A DNA stretch of 64,000 bases from Mariniphaga sp041684965 (GCA_041684965.1 JAWLGR010000004.1:62001-126000); one strand, 5' to 3'; positions 1 through 10,145 are shown, counted from the stretch's first letter. Numbers and translations are program-made. Notes: a model not told the origin generated them from the sequence alone.

Positions 1-281
1 AGATAACCGAGAGCATTCACAGGGACAGTGCGGTGATCTGCTATCACCGGCGGATTAATGAACCGCGTTAGCTCCAGCCGGCTGTGGCCATCCGGGGTAA
101 CCAGCATGGCAATTTCTACACTTTGAGAGCTCAATCCTGTAACGCGACCGGCCCATTCTCCTTCGACCACGGCACGCCCTTCAAGCTTCAGACCTATCTC
201 CCTGAAAAAAGAGATAGCTTCGTCAAGCGATTCTACCACAATACCGACATTGTCCATTCGAAGTAATTTATTCTTTTTCAT
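1..281 (-). CDS. VOC (glyoxalase/bleomycin-resistance) family protein, C-terminus outside window
   Basis: The minus strand from ATG at 281 reads 93 codons without a stop and runs off the left edge. The start matches a VOC domain: a beta strand with the metal-ligand-type region (MDNVGIVV), the helix DEAISFFREIGL, then EWAGRVTGL and the PDGHSRLELTRF strand common to lactoylglutathione-lyase-like proteins. The family uses paired beta-alpha-beta-beta-beta modules to bind a divalent metal and small substrates. The substrate cannot be told from this fragment. The neighbour at 331-876 lies upstream on the same strand 49 bp away, so the two may be co-transcribed. The start is set by an ATG directly before the conserved first strand. 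Confidence 0.85.
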   Translation of the reverse strand, partial: MKKNKLLRMDNVGIVVESLDEAISFFREIGLKLEGRAVVEGEWAGRVTGLSSQSVEIAMLVTPDGHSRLELTRFINPPVIADHRTVPVNALGY

Positions 282-330
282 TTTTCATTTTCTAAGGAAC
301 AATAGTCTTTAACCTTGCGGATAACCTGCA

Positions 331-876
331 TTATCTGGTATATCGTAAAACAATACCGCCATTGGAAAGTTGTTGTGCGGAAATAAGAGTCAAATTTCGG
401 GAAAGAATTCCCTGCCGGAACAACGGCCGTCCGCTGCCCAAAATAACCGGAGCTATTCCAATACGATACTCGTCAAAAAGATTATCGTTGATAAATGTCT
501 CGCAAAGATTGGCACTTCCAAAAACATACATGTCTTTGCCTCCCTGAGCTTTTAGATTCGAAATTTCTTCAGAAGCATTCCCTTTTACCAAAGTGGAATT
601 ATTCCAGTCAGCAGCATTCAGCGATTTAGAAAAAACAAGTTTCGGAATTTCATTCATTAATCCGGCAATTTCTCCTTCTGCTTTGGTCCAGTAATCTGCC
701 ATTCCCTGATAGGTTACCCGACCAAAAACCAGAAAGTCAGCTGAATGTAATTGTTCTATGCTTAGCTTCTCCAGTTCCTGTCCCCAAACCACATTGTGAA
801 AAGGCAAGTCCCAGTTTTGTTTTGCTTCAAAATATCCATCAAGTGTTATGATGTTCCACATTATAAGTTTTCTCAT
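331..876 (-). CDS. Dihydrofolate reductase / RibD C-terminal family protein
   Basis: A 181-residue cytoplasmic protein of the DHFR-like RibD_C fold (YwjB/YyaP type). Seen: first strand RKLIMWNIITLDGYF at 2-16, FGRVTYQGM at 51-59, the nucleotide-binding strand DMYVFGSANLCETF at 105-118, and IAPVILGSGRPLF at 131-143. The family binds NAD(P)H, but the in vivo substrate of these stand-alone members is mostly unknown; true folate reduction is unlikely. I chose ATG at 876 over the in-frame ATG at 897 because AAAGGA sits about 6 bp upstream of it and the fold begins right there. Confidence 0.85.
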   Translation of the reverse strand: MRKLIMWNIITLDGYFEAKQNWDLPFHNVVWGQELEKLSIEQLHSADFLVFGRVTYQGMADYWTKAEGEIAGLMNEIPKLVFSKSLNAADWNNSTLVKGNASEEISNLKAQGGKDMYVFGSANLCETFINDNLFDEYRIGIAPVILGSGRPLFRQGILSRNLTLISAQQLSNGGIVLRYTR

Positions 877-1515
877 ATTATATCCTTTAAATTTCAACAG
901 TACCCGTACTGACTTTTCCGGCCCACCTGTATCTGGCTATAATCATCCCGCATGCAGTAACCGAATTTTTGGTTAATATAAAAGCTGGAGGAATCGTTCC
1001 GTTTTTGCTCCGGGAAATATGTATTTTGACCCCTCATCAACAGCTGTCAAAAATCTGCATGCTCAGGCCAGCAGCCGGCAAAAATCTTTATCACCATACA
1101 AAGTTCGGAAACAGTATTAAGCAGCCTGCAGTATTTTTACGACAATTATAGAGGCTAAATACGACAACCACTGAAGTTTCACCTTATGTCACGAAATTCT
1201 GAACCTTGATTTCCATGATTCACATGATGACCAGATAGTCGGAACCTTGGATTACCTGATTAACAGGATATTCATGATTACAAGATAAAACAATTTTGTC
1301 AGTGAATTTAATGAATCGTGGTTCGGACTTTTATCTTATGTCAGGATTAAAAAGAATCATCGGAATCAGTATAAACCTTTCATAAAAATCAGCAGATGAA
1401 ACTTTGAATAAAGTAAGACAAGAAACCGATAGATAAATGATAGTTTTTGTGATAATTAGCTTTAATTTTGATTGCCTGCTATAATTTGGTGAACAAACAA
1501 AAAAACACACACAGT
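877..1515. other. Non-coding stretch with a degenerate repeat
   Basis: About 640 bp with no convincing gene; the short ORFs here have no recognisable protein features. Positions 1201-1288 hold two diverged copies of a unit beginning GAACCTTG (at 1201 and 1242) and rich in CATGATT/ACAGGAT words. This resembles the decayed dispersed repeats common between Bacteroidota genes (inference). Confidence 0.5.
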
Positions 1516-1920
1516 ATGACATATCCTGTAAAAAATATCAGCGTTTCAATAAACAAACCTGTGTATCAAGTATATCAGTTCGCTTCAAATCCCAAAAACC
1601 TTCCTTCGTGGGTGGAATTTATTAAATCAGTGACCCGGGGAGCCGGGGATATCTGGATGGCAGAAACAGATTTGGGAAATCTTAAAATAGAATTTGCCCC
1701 TGAAAATGAGTATGGAATCATAGACCATAAAGTTACACTTCCAGACAATTCAACGGTAAATAATCCTATGAGAATTGTTGCAAACGGAAAAGGCAGCGAA
1801 TTGATTTTTACATTGTTTTGGATGCCAGCCAGAACAGAAGAAGAGTTTAATCAGGACGCAAAATTAGTGGAAAGCGACCTAAAAAAAATCAAACGCCTAC
1901 TTGAGAGTGAAGCTGGTTAG
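1516..1920 (+). CDS. SRPBCC-family (START/polyketide-cyclase-like) protein
   Basis: 134 residues from ATG 1516. The N-terminus VSINKPVYQVYQFASNPKNLPSWVEF is the typical first strand and helix of SRPBCC proteins (pattern v..s.pp..Vf.f..dp.n.p.W). The domain forms a helix-grip fold with a hydrophobic pocket for lipid-like or aromatic ligands. An upstream in-frame start at 1468 would add 16 residues with no domain match, so I prefer 1516. It stands alone, with about 250 bp to the next gene; the ligand is unknown. Confidence 0.75.
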   Translation: MTYPVKNISVSINKPVYQVYQFASNPKNLPSWVEFIKSVTRGAGDIWMAETDLGNLKIEFAPENEYGIIDHKVTLPDNSTVNNPMRIVANGKGSELIFTLFWMPARTEEEFNQDAKLVESDLKKIKRLLESEAG

Positions 1921-2168
1921 CCCATCGAACTGCAAAAAAAAATTCAATAGTATATCTACAGAACAATAAGCACCACTTTATTGACTGTCATTTTCTCATT
2001 TTGAACAAAAATTTTGGGTATAAACTCCCAAATAACCTATCCCCTGAGAAGTTATATATCGGGCCCTGATGAAATTCCGGCGGTGATTGGAATCTTCCTC
2101 CTACAAATCGTCCGGAATCAGCAACTTTTCATATCGCCAAATGTTCCCATCAAAAAAAGAATATCAAA

Positions 2169-3620
2169 ATGAAAACAAAAAGCAGCGTCCGCCTAACTAT
2201 TGTTCAAATGAACGACTCTCATGCTTATTTCGACGTCCACCAGGAGATGTTTTGGCAGGGTGATCATGCTGTATACCGCCAGACTGGTGGTTATGGCCGC
2301 ATTGCCACCATTTTAAAACGAATCCGGCATGAAAGTCCTGATTGTATTTTTTGCGACTGCGGCGACACATTGCATGGCACTTATCCTGCCTTCGCCACCC
2401 AGGGGCAAGCCATGATCCCGATATTAAATTCTTTGGGGCTTGATGCCACAACAGGCCACTGGGAATTTGCCTATGGGCCTGAAGTATTAAAGCAGCAGAT
2501 CGACAAACTGAATTATCCGATGCTTGCATGCAATGTCTTTGATAAAGTAACTCAGAAGCCGGTTTTTCGGCAGAATGTCATAAAAGAGACCGGCGGATTG
2601 CGTATCGGAATCATTGGGATTGCCTCAGTTATTGTGGACAAGACGATGCCGTCCTCCTTCAGCGAAGGAATTTACTTTACATTGGGAAAAGATGAACTTC
2701 CACCCATTATTGGTTCACTGCGCAATGAGGAAAAAGTTGACCTGGTAGTTTTGATTTCACATCTTGGCTTCACCCAGGATATGAAACTTTTATCTGAAGT
2801 GAAGGGCATTGACGTTTGTCTCAGCAGCCATACGCATAACCGCCTATACCAACCGGTCCTCATTGGAAAAACGATTGTTATCCAATCAGGCTGTCATGGT
2901 TCTTTTTTGGGCCGTCTGGACCTGCAGGTGAATGGCGGACAAATCGTTGATTACCGGCACCGTCTGATTGAAGTTGAAGCAACCATCCAACCGGACCCAA
3001 CAGTGGATGATCTGGTTAAGCAGGCCCTTGCACCTTTCAGGGATGAACTCGCAGAGGTAGTTGGTGAAACTTCCACAGCTCTCAACCGGGGTACGGGCAT
3101 GGAGTCAACAATGGACAATTTCCTGCTCCAGGCCTTGCTTGAAAGCACCGGTGCCCAACTGGCATTTTCGAATGGTTGGCGCTACGGGGCACCCATCGTT
3201 CCGGGACAGGTAACTCTCAATGACCTTTACAACATAATTCCCATGAATCCGCCTGTATCCACAGTCGAAATAACAGGTGAGGAAATATTGGCCATGCTGG
3301 AGGAGAATCTCGAAAGAACGTTTTCGTGCAATCCCTACCATCAAATGGGAGGGTATGTAAAACGCTGCCTTGGACTTCATGCCTTCATTAAAATTGAAAA
3401 CCCCCCGGGCCTGCGGATTCAAAAACTGTTTATTGACAATGAAGAGATTCAAGCTGACAAGTATTACCAGGCAACTTTCGTCACGATGCAGGGTGTACCT
3501 GAAAAATATGGCCGCAACCGTGAAGATCAACCAGTAAGGGCAATAGAAGCCATGCGAAAATATCTGTCAAATAACCGCCCCCTATCCGCAGAACTCAGAG
3601 GAACCTTTGTTGCAGTATAA
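2169..3620 (+). CDS. SoxB/UshA-like metallophosphoesterase with 5'-nucleotidase C-terminal domain
   Basis: 483 residues with two domains. The N-terminal calcineurin-like dimetal domain (about 8-255) has NDSH at 15-18, CDCGDT at 62-67, GHWEFAYG at 96-103, SHLG at 197-200 and SHTH at 220-223. The C-terminal 5'-nucleotidase domain (about 300-475) has FSNGWRYG near 335 and substrate-loop features. The usual GNHEFD motif of UshA is GHWEF here, the form I associate with SoxB thiosulfohydrolases. No signal peptide is seen, so a cytoplasmic place is likely, unlike typical UshA or SoxB. There are no other sox genes nearby. It may cleave nucleotides or another phosphate/sulfur ester; function is uncertain. 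Confidence 0.75.
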   Translation: MKTKSSVRLTIVQMNDSHAYFDVHQEMFWQGDHAVYRQTGGYGRIATILKRIRHESPDCIFCDCGDTLHGTYPAFATQGQAMIPILNSLGLDATTGHWEFAYGPEVLKQQIDKLNYPMLACNVFDKVTQKPVFRQNVIKETGGLRIGIIGIASVIVDKTMPSSFSEGIYFTLGKDELPPIIGSLRNEEKVDLVVLISHLGFTQDMKLLSEVKGIDVCLSSHTHNRLYQPVLIGKTIVIQSGCHGSFLGRLDLQVNGGQIVDYRHRLIEVEATIQPDPTVDDLVKQALAPFRDELAEVVGETSTALNRGTGMESTMDNFLLQALLESTGAQLAFSNGWRYGAPIVPGQVTLNDLYNIIPMNPPVSTVEITGEEILAMLEENLERTFSCNPYHQMGGYVKRCLGLHAFIKIENPPGLRIQKLFIDNEEIQADKYYQATFVTMQGVPEKYGRNREDQPVRAIEAMRKYLSNNRPLSAELRGTFVAV

Positions 3621-3812
3621 ACCGGGTCACCGGGTTATATTGGGACTACCTCATCCGTCATAATTTAATTGTAAAAAATATTTCTGGTTGTAGTTTCTAT
3701 GAATATTTTACAAAATGGAAACCAAAACCCATATAGGACTGGACTATGATTCTCCTGATCAAAATGATGAACAGGGATAGTATAAAATCAAGTAATAATT
3801 TGATCTCATTTA

Positions 3813-5318
3813 TTACGGTTCAGGTACCAACACTGATTCTCCTATATTCTTAAGTGCTGCAAATACATTGTCGATGTCATCCATTGTTGTACGTTGAGAG
3901 CAGACAGATAAACGAATAACCACGTCACCTTTCAATCTGCTGGTCATGATAAAAGCTTTTCCGCTGTTTTGAATTTCATCTGCAATTTGCTGGTTCAGTA
4001 TGTCTGTTTTTTTCTTTAACTGAGCAGGGCTATTCTTGAATTTCTCCTTTAATGCTCTTGGACAATACCTGAAACAATACATAAATAAATTGGGCTTGTG
4101 TAAAGCTTCAAAATCCGAATCACTTCTGACCAACATGTCCAGATGTTCCACACACTTTACATTTTTAGCCAATATGGAGCGGTAACCTTCTACACCCAGA
4201 TATTTAAGCGACATCCATACTTTTAACGCACGAAAACTGCGTGACATTTCAGGTCCGTATTCAAAGAAATTTAGCCCCGTGTATTCGGTAGGCAATGTAC
4301 CTCTCAGATAGGGTGCTTCCAGGGAAAATGCCCTTCTCATTTTTTCCGCATCCCTTACAAGGACACATCCGCAGTCGTAGGGAATGCTAAGCCACTTATG
4401 TGGATCGAGCGTAACGGAGTCTGCCAGTTCCAGACCTTTATACTGTGCTGCTTTTTCAGGTAAAATTCTGCCAACAGCTCCGCAGGCACCATCCGCATGA
4501 AACCAGATATTTCTATCCCTGCAAATAGCAGCAATGCGCTCCAGCGGGTCAATGACACCCACATTTATGGAACCCACCTGAGCAACTACACAAAGGGGAA
4601 AATCTCCATTTTTTATATCCTCATCAATTAATTCTTCCAGATGTGAAGTATTCATCGAAAAGTCGTCGTTACTTTTCACAAAGCGAAGGGATTCCCGGCC
4701 CAGATTCATTAAATCCACCACACGAACAATAGAAATATGCCCTTCATGATCGGACATGTACACCTTGAACTTTCCTTTGAAATCTTCGTTTTGCAGCCCC
4801 AGGGCCGAAGTATTATAGGGAGCTGCATTGCGCAAAGCTGTTTGCAGCGCAGTGAAGTTTGCCATTGTTCCCCCGCTGGTAAACAATCCTCCACAGGAAG
4901 CAGGATAGCTAATTAATTCAGCAATCCATGTAATGGTCCTTCGCTCAATCTCTGTTGCAGATGGAGCTGGTTTCCAGCCTCCGGGGTTCATATTAACAGA
5001 AGCTGCAAGCGCTTCAGCTAGTGTGCCAATCATAGTTCCAGATCCCATTACGTATCCAAAATACCTGGGCGAGCCGGTATGTGTAGCATAAGGCAAAACT
5101 TTTTCTTCCCATTCGTCGATGATTGAATCCGGCTCCTGTCCATCATGCGGAAGAGGATCCCGGAAAATCTTTTCCACTACTTCAGAAGGAACTGCCGGAA
5201 ATACGGAAACATCCCGAATTGAATTGTAATAATTACTGATGATGTCTATTACCCGGTATCCAAGTTTTCGAAATTCATCAGCCGACATGTCATGGTTTGA
5301 ATAAAGTGTGTTTTTCAT
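3813..5318 (-). CDS. Group II PLP-dependent decarboxylase (aromatic-L-amino-acid decarboxylase-like)
   Basis: 501 residues, full length for the family. Seen: the substrate-side region THTGSPRYFGYV at 79-90, SGGTMANFTAL at 148-158, the ring-stacking His in SDHEGHIS at 189-196, the PLP-nitrogen Asp in HADGACGA at 274-281, and the PLP lysine K308 in DPHKWL. The fold and the PRYFGY/WKPAPSATEIE sequence fit the aromatic/tyrosine-type decarboxylases better than glutamate decarboxylase. It removes CO2 from an L-amino acid to give an amine; the exact substrate (tryptophan, tyrosine, phenylalanine) cannot be read. It is a single gene with its own intergenic regions on both sides. Confidence 0.88.
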   Translation of the reverse strand: MKNTLYSNHDMSADEFRKLGYRVIDIISNYYNSIRDVSVFPAVPSEVVEKIFRDPLPHDGQEPDSIIDEWEEKVLPYATHTGSPRYFGYVMGSGTMIGTLAEALAASVNMNPGGWKPAPSATEIERRTITWIAELISYPASCGGLFTSGGTMANFTALQTALRNAAPYNTSALGLQNEDFKGKFKVYMSDHEGHISIVRVVDLMNLGRESLRFVKSNDDFSMNTSHLEELIDEDIKNGDFPLCVVAQVGSINVGVIDPLERIAAICRDRNIWFHADGACGAVGRILPEKAAQYKGLELADSVTLDPHKWLSIPYDCGCVLVRDAEKMRRAFSLEAPYLRGTLPTEYTGLNFFEYGPEMSRSFRALKVWMSLKYLGVEGYRSILAKNVKCVEHLDMLVRSDSDFEALHKPNLFMYCFRYCPRALKEKFKNSPAQLKKKTDILNQQIADEIQNSGKAFIMTSRLKGDVVIRLSVCSQRTTMDDIDNVFAALKNIGESVLVPEP

Positions 5319-5701
5319 CCGGACAATATTTAATTATTAAAAGGTCGGATGGAATCCACATGTTCAAAAGGTTGTTCAGTTTGCAATACATATGGATTCC
5401 AAATCATTATCTGCAGAACTCCACTTGCAAAATTAAGTAAAATTAAAGTACCTTTGATGTATCTGAGAAATTGATATGACAGTTAATCTGCAACACCGGT
5501 ATTTTTATTAACTCCACCACGGGGTAAAGCCAAAACATTGAATTACCGCCCGGAAGTGCGTACCACAATTGATCCTGTTTATTGGCAACACTTATTTGTT
5601 ACGAAACATGCTGGAAGAGAATTTATAAATGTATTGACTTTTCAAAATAAGGCAAGCGCCCTGTATTTTCTACTCTCTGCCCGATTATAAAATTAAATCT
5701 G
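5319..5701. other. Intergenic region without recognisable features
   Basis: 383 bp between two minus-strand genes. It should hold the decarboxylase promoter and the 3' end of the glycosyltransferase transcript. I see no gene, no strong hairpin and no clear TAnnTTTG box. Confidence 0.4.
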
Positions 5702-7025
5702 CTATCGTATTTTGAAAAAGGGCTGACTGCTGTCAATTCCTGAGTAGTAACGCATCAGCAACAGGTATTTCTCCAGCAGCGATGGTAACAGGAAGTTCTC
5801 CCTCACATGTTCCATAGCCTGTTGACCAATGTGCTTGCTTTCGTCGCGGTGAAGCAACAGGTATTTCATATTCTTTTGAATTTGTTCCATATCGAACGGC
5901 TCTACCAAAAAGCCGGTTTCATTATCGATCACCTGCTGCGGTATTCCCCCCACATTACTGCCGATAACAGGTGTACCCTGCCAGAGCGCTTCAGTTACTA
6001 CAAGCCCGAAACCTTCTTTGGTGGAAACATGCACAAACTGATTAGCAATCCGCATCAACGCTCCTATATTTTCATCGTTATTCCGGATGTTCATAAGCAA
6101 AAAAATGTCGGTATCGTTTTCGCGCTCCTCCATTATCTGTCCGTACATTGCCAGTCCATCCGGATCATCGGTGGCTGTATTGCCCACTACAACAAGAATG
6201 GGCTTTTTCTTCTGCACTTGTATGTCCTTTTTGATTTCTTTAAAGGCTTTGATAATTGTCGACTGGTTTTTATGAATATCATACCGTGAGACAGCCAGAA
6301 CAATGGGGCGATCGCCATCGATATTGTGTTTGTTAAACAGCGGCATTAGTACCTGTCGGGCCTCCTGTTCCGTTAACTGCCGGTTTTTAGGACTTAACGG
6401 ATCAATTGAGGGCGCCACACGGTACACTGGCTTTCTTACACCTTGTTTTACAAATCGTTCGTCGGTAAAAATAGCACCATCATAATGATTGATAAATGGC
6501 AGGAAGAAATTCCATATAAGCTTGTTGGCAGAGGTAGTATCGATATGGCAGCGCCAAAGTTTAGGTCCTTCGTAATTTCCAAACACCGAAGTGGCACAGG
6601 GCTGCGGGTCGTGCACTACGGTTAAATCGGCCGTTACCGAATAATTCTCAAAATTCTTTATGGAATTGTCGATGTATACTCCATGCAGTTCCTCCACGCT
6701 GAAAGGCTGTTCAACACCCTGTATTAAATCATGAAATTTTTTCGTGATATAAAAAAAAATCCTCACTGTGCGCCTCAAACAAATGCCATTGTGCATCGAT
6801 GCCAAAACCCATGGCAAGCGGGACAAGGCTTTTTAACATTTCGGCAACTCCGCCACCAATATAAGTTGAATTTACGTGCGCCCACACTTTATTTTCCAGC
6901 GGCGCAGCCAGTTGTTTCAGCTTTTCAAGCTTTCTGCTGCCAATGACCTCTTCGTAATCCTGCAAATTTAGTGCTTCAAAAGGCGGGGCATCTTTTAAAT
7001 ATTTCTCTGACTTATCATAAAACAT
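5702..7025 (-). pseudogene. treT-like: Trehalose-synthase (TreT-like) GT4 glycosyltransferase, interrupted by a frameshift
   Basis: Two overlapping frames together make one family-length (about 440 residue) protein. The N-terminal part, from ATG 7025 (AAAGGAA about 6 bp upstream), carries NSTYIGGGVAEMLKSLVPL, the TreT donor-site start. Translation leaves the frame after SEDFF at a run of nine T (A9 on the plus strand, 6751-6759). With eight T it would read on as DFFYITKKFHDLIQG into the rest: VHDPQP, LWRCHID, SRYDIHKN, EGFGLVVTEAL and GGIPQQVIDNETGF. TreT makes trehalose from NDP-glucose and glucose. The break may be a sequencing error, a true mutation, or a slippery site that restores the frame by transcriptional slippage. 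Nothing else in the gene is decayed. Confidence 0.8.
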
Positions 7026-7471
7026 AACAATTCCTTTCTTTAATAAATAGTTGAAATTTGTTGTCAAATAAAATTATAAGCTTGAATAAAGAGACGGTTT
7101 GTTTTTAAGACGATGCAGTTAATATTTTTTAACTGAAAGTTTAAAGTTATTTTCTTGAATCTACCAAATTCCGTACCAATGCACGTTTACATTGCATGGT
7201 TCCCTTGGGTCCCATTTTTTAGTAACAATTTCATTGTCGAAAATAAAACATCCGTATTTACGGGACAAATATTTATCAAAGAATCTATTAAAAACAGCGA
7301 TTGGGAACAATTAAGTTCACTAAAGCTGAAATTACTGTTCAAACTTCTTATTCACGTTCGGAATTTTTAGAAAATAAATGGCTGCTTTCTTCACAAATCA
7401 ACAGAATCCTGACACTTTATTTCTGATTGGAATTATTGTTTAAATTTAGGCTCTCTTAAAATTAAAAGATC
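7026..7471. other. Divergent intergenic region
   Basis: 446 bp separating the divergent glycosyltransferase and M14 peptidase genes, so it should hold both promoters. AT-rich. TAAATTTA at about 7443-7450 is a one-mismatch fit to a TAnnTTTG box for the peptidase. The plus-strand ORF at 7155-7370 has no protein-like features and is not annotated. Confidence 0.4.
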
Positions 7472-10090
7472 ATGTACAAACATTTTCCTGTTCAAAAATG
7501 GTTTATTTCCCTTGCTGTAACAGTTCTTATTTCAATAACTTTATCAGCACAGATTCCTACTCCAAAAGAACATTTTGGATTTACACCCGGCGACGACCGG
7601 ATGCTTTTTCTGTATGAAGACATGATGGATTACATGAAAAAGCTGGAAAAAGCTTCATCCATGATACACATCGAAGAGATTGGCCAATCCGAAATGGGCC
7701 GCCCCATGTACATTGTTTTTGTATCGTCGGAAAACAATATTCGCAACCTGGAGTCTCTACGTCAAATCAACCGTCAGCTGACACTTGATGAAATTCCGGC
7801 AGGAACCAGCCGGGAAGAACTTTTTGAAAAGGGGAAAGTATTTTTTCTTTCCACGCTCAGTATGCACGCTAACGAAGTGGGACCGGTTCAGGCCTTTCCG
7901 CTTGTAGTATATGAGTTGGTGGCAGGAACCGATCCCCGCCGTGAACTCATTCTCGAAAACACCGTAGCCATGTTCATTCCACACAATCCCGACGGAATGA
8001 ATATGATAGTTGAGCATTACAACAAGCATAAGGGTACTCCCCTTGAAACCAGCAGTATGCCAGGCGTCTACCATAAATATGTAGGACATAACATCAACCG
8101 CGATTTTGTTACCCTCAGTCAAAGTGAGAACCGGGCAGTGGCTGAAACCTATTCCACCAAATGGTTTCCGCAGGCAATGATTGAGCGGCACCAGATGGGC
8201 TCAACCGGTCCAAGGTTTTACGTCTCACCACCTCACGACCCCATTGCCGAAAATGTGGATGCCGGAATCTGGAACTGGATGAGGGTTTATGGTTCACGCT
8301 CGCTTAAGCAGATGACTGAAAAAGGACTGACAAGTGTCTCAGTAAATTACCTTTTTGATGATTATTGGGCCGGCGCTACCACAACCAGCATCTGGAAGGG
8401 AGTTATCGGGATGCTTTCGGAAGCAGCCAGCGTAAACATTGCCACACCTATATTCATCGAGCCCAATGAATTGCGAACCACAGGGAAAGGACTTGGCAGC
8501 TACGATATCAGCATTAACATGCCCAAGCCCTGGGAAGGAGGCTGGTGGCGACTTTCAGACATTCTTAGCTATGAAATGGAAAATAACCTGGCTAACCTCG
8601 AAACCTCGGCCAGTCATAAAAAAGAAATCCTGCAGTTCCGCAACGATGTGACCCGACGGGAAATCCAACGTGGAAAAGAAGAAGCCCCCTTCTATTACAT
8701 CCTGCCCCAAAACCAGCACGATTTAAGCGAAATGGCCGATTTGGTTAATCTATTACACCGGCATGGAGTAAGTTCTTATAGCCTGACTGAAGATATAGTC
8801 TGGAATGATCGTAATTTTAAGTCGGGCGATGTTGTGGTTCCACTTGCTCAGCCTTACCGTGCTTTTATTAAAGAGGTAATGGAAAAACAGAAATTTCCGG
8901 CCAGGTATTACTCTGAAGATGGCGAATTTATACGCCCTTACGACATTACCTCCTGGTCACTGCCGCTGCACAAAGGTGTGAACGCCGTTGAAATTAATAC
9001 CCCGGTTCCGGAACTGGCCGACAGGATGAAAAAAGTAATACTCCCATTCACTCTGAAAAATGAACCTGCCGGAGATTCTAATTGGGCACTGTTTTCTTCC
9101 TCGTACAATGAAAGTTATAAGGCAACCTTTATTGCATTGAAAGAAAAACTTGAGGTGGAACGTACAACGGAAATAATTTCAATTAATGGAAAAACATACC
9201 CACAGGGAAGTTTCCTTGTACCTGTCAAAAATAATTTTAATACACTGTACGAAAAAATCAATGTCAGTCCGGTCTACCTGGTTGAGAAACCTGAAGCCTC
9301 CACCATTAAGCTGAAAATACCAAGGGTTGGCTTGGTGGAAACCTGGCAGCACGATATGGACGGTGGATGGACCCGCTACCTGTTCGACCAGTATCATATC
9401 CCCTATGTGGTAATGCGACCTGAGAATCTGCAAACCATAAACCTGCAACGCGATTTCGATGTGCTCATATTTACCGACCGGCCCAAATCGATTTTTATGC
9501 AGGGAAAAAACGAACGCGACGGCAAACCGGTACCTTCCAATTATCCGCCAGAATTTGCCAGGGGGATGGAGAAAAAGGGATTTGATAACCTTATGAAATA
9601 TGTAAATAATGGAGGAAAAATAATGGCCTGGGGACCGGCTGTTGAACTCTTCCTTGATGCCATTACTATTGGTGAAAAAGAGGATAAAGACAAGGAAGAA
9701 TTTATGCTGCCGGTGAGTGACATCGGAAAAACTCTGGCAGCCAAAGGACTTTATGTGCCCGGCTCGCTGCTGCGAGTAAAATTCAGAACCGATCACCCGC
9801 TGGCATGGGGAATGCCGGAACAGTGTGGTGTGTTTCACCGTGGTACTCCGGTTTTCCGTACATCCCTACCCGGACTTGATATGGACCGGCGCGTAGTGGC
9901 GACTTTCCCTGAAGATGAAATCCTGATGAGCGGCTATGCCCAAAAGGAAGAACTGCTAAAACGGGAAGCAGCACTGGTATGGGTCAAAAAAGGAAAAGGA
10001 CAGATTGTGCTCTCTTCCTTTAACCCACAGTTCAGAGCTTCCACACCGGTTACCTTTAAGCTGCTGTTTAATGCGGTGTTGATGGAATAA
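7472..10090 (+). CDS. Secreted M14-family zinc carboxypeptidase
   Basis: 872 residues with a signal peptide (hydrophobic 12-24, ending LSAQ). The M14 domain (about 45-400) shows HANE at 132-135 (zinc His and Glu), HNINRDF at 206-212 with the Asn-Arg substrate-carboxylate pair, and the third zinc ligand in ERH (H240). The long C-terminal part (about 400-872) lacks further catalytic motifs and looks like a GATase-type/beta domain, as in large Bacteroidota M14 peptidases. It likely trims peptides in the periplasm or outside the cell. A single gene followed by a short GC hairpin and T-rich run at 10118-10141. Confidence 0.88.
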   Translation: MYKHFPVQKWFISLAVTVLISITLSAQIPTPKEHFGFTPGDDRMLFLYEDMMDYMKKLEKASSMIHIEEIGQSEMGRPMYIVFVSSENNIRNLESLRQINRQLTLDEIPAGTSREELFEKGKVFFLSTLSMHANEVGPVQAFPLVVYELVAGTDPRRELILENTVAMFIPHNPDGMNMIVEHYNKHKGTPLETSSMPGVYHKYVGHNINRDFVTLSQSENRAVAETYSTKWFPQAMIERHQMGSTGPRFYVSPPHDPIAENVDAGIWNWMRVYGSRSLKQMTEKGLTSVSVNYLFDDYWAGATTTSIWKGVIGMLSEAASVNIATPIFIEPNELRTTGKGLGSYDISINMPKPWEGGWWRLSDILSYEMENNLANLETSASHKKEILQFRNDVTRREIQRGKEEAPFYYILPQNQHDLSEMADLVNLLHRHGVSSYSLTEDIVWNDRNFKSGDVVVPLAQPYRAFIKEVMEKQKFPARYYSEDGEFIRPYDITSWSLPLHKGVNAVEINTPVPELADRMKKVILPFTLKNEPAGDSNWALFSSSYNESYKATFIALKEKLEVERTTEIISINGKTYPQGSFLVPVKNNFNTLYEKINVSPVYLVEKPEASTIKLKIPRVGLVETWQHDMDGGWTRYLFDQYHIPYVVMRPENLQTINLQRDFDVLIFTDRPKSIFMQGKNERDGKPVPSNYPPEFARGMEKKGFDNLMKYVNNGGKIMAWGPAVELFLDAITIGEKEDKDKEEFMLPVSDIGKTLAAKGLYVPGSLLRVKFRTDHPLAWGMPEQCGVFHRGTPVFRTSLPGLDMDRRVVATFPEDEILMSGYAQKEELLKREAALVWVKKGKGQIVLSSFNPQFRASTPVTFKLLFNAVLME

Positions 10091-10117
10091 GCAGAGCTTC
10101 TTATATTCATTAAACAG

Positions 10118-10141
10118 CTGCCCCCTGGGCAGATGATTTTT
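10118..10141 (+). terminator. Possible Rho-independent terminator after the M14 gene
   Basis: CTGCCC-CCT-GGGCAG forms a 6-bp stem, followed by ATGA and a run of T. It lies 28 bp past the M14 stop codon. Confidence 0.55.
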
Positions 10142-10145
10142 CAAT

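Noticed and set aside
2060..2115. Text reading GATGAAATTCCGGCGGTGATT, partly like the core of an FMN riboswitch
   Set aside because: Other conserved RFN stems and the closing helix were not found, and the downstream gene has no flavin role. A covariance search with the RFN model would decide.
3813..5318. Glutamate decarboxylase
   Set aside because: The sequence around the substrate site (PRYFGY, WKPAPSATEIE) fits aromatic-type group II decarboxylases better.
7155..7370. 71-codon ORF in the divergent intergenic region
   Set aside because: Its composition does not look like a real protein, and it has no RBS and no family match.
9179..9838. Opposite-strand ORF of 219 codons inside the M14 gene
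   Set aside because: Shadow of a clear peptidase gene; composition is not protein-like.
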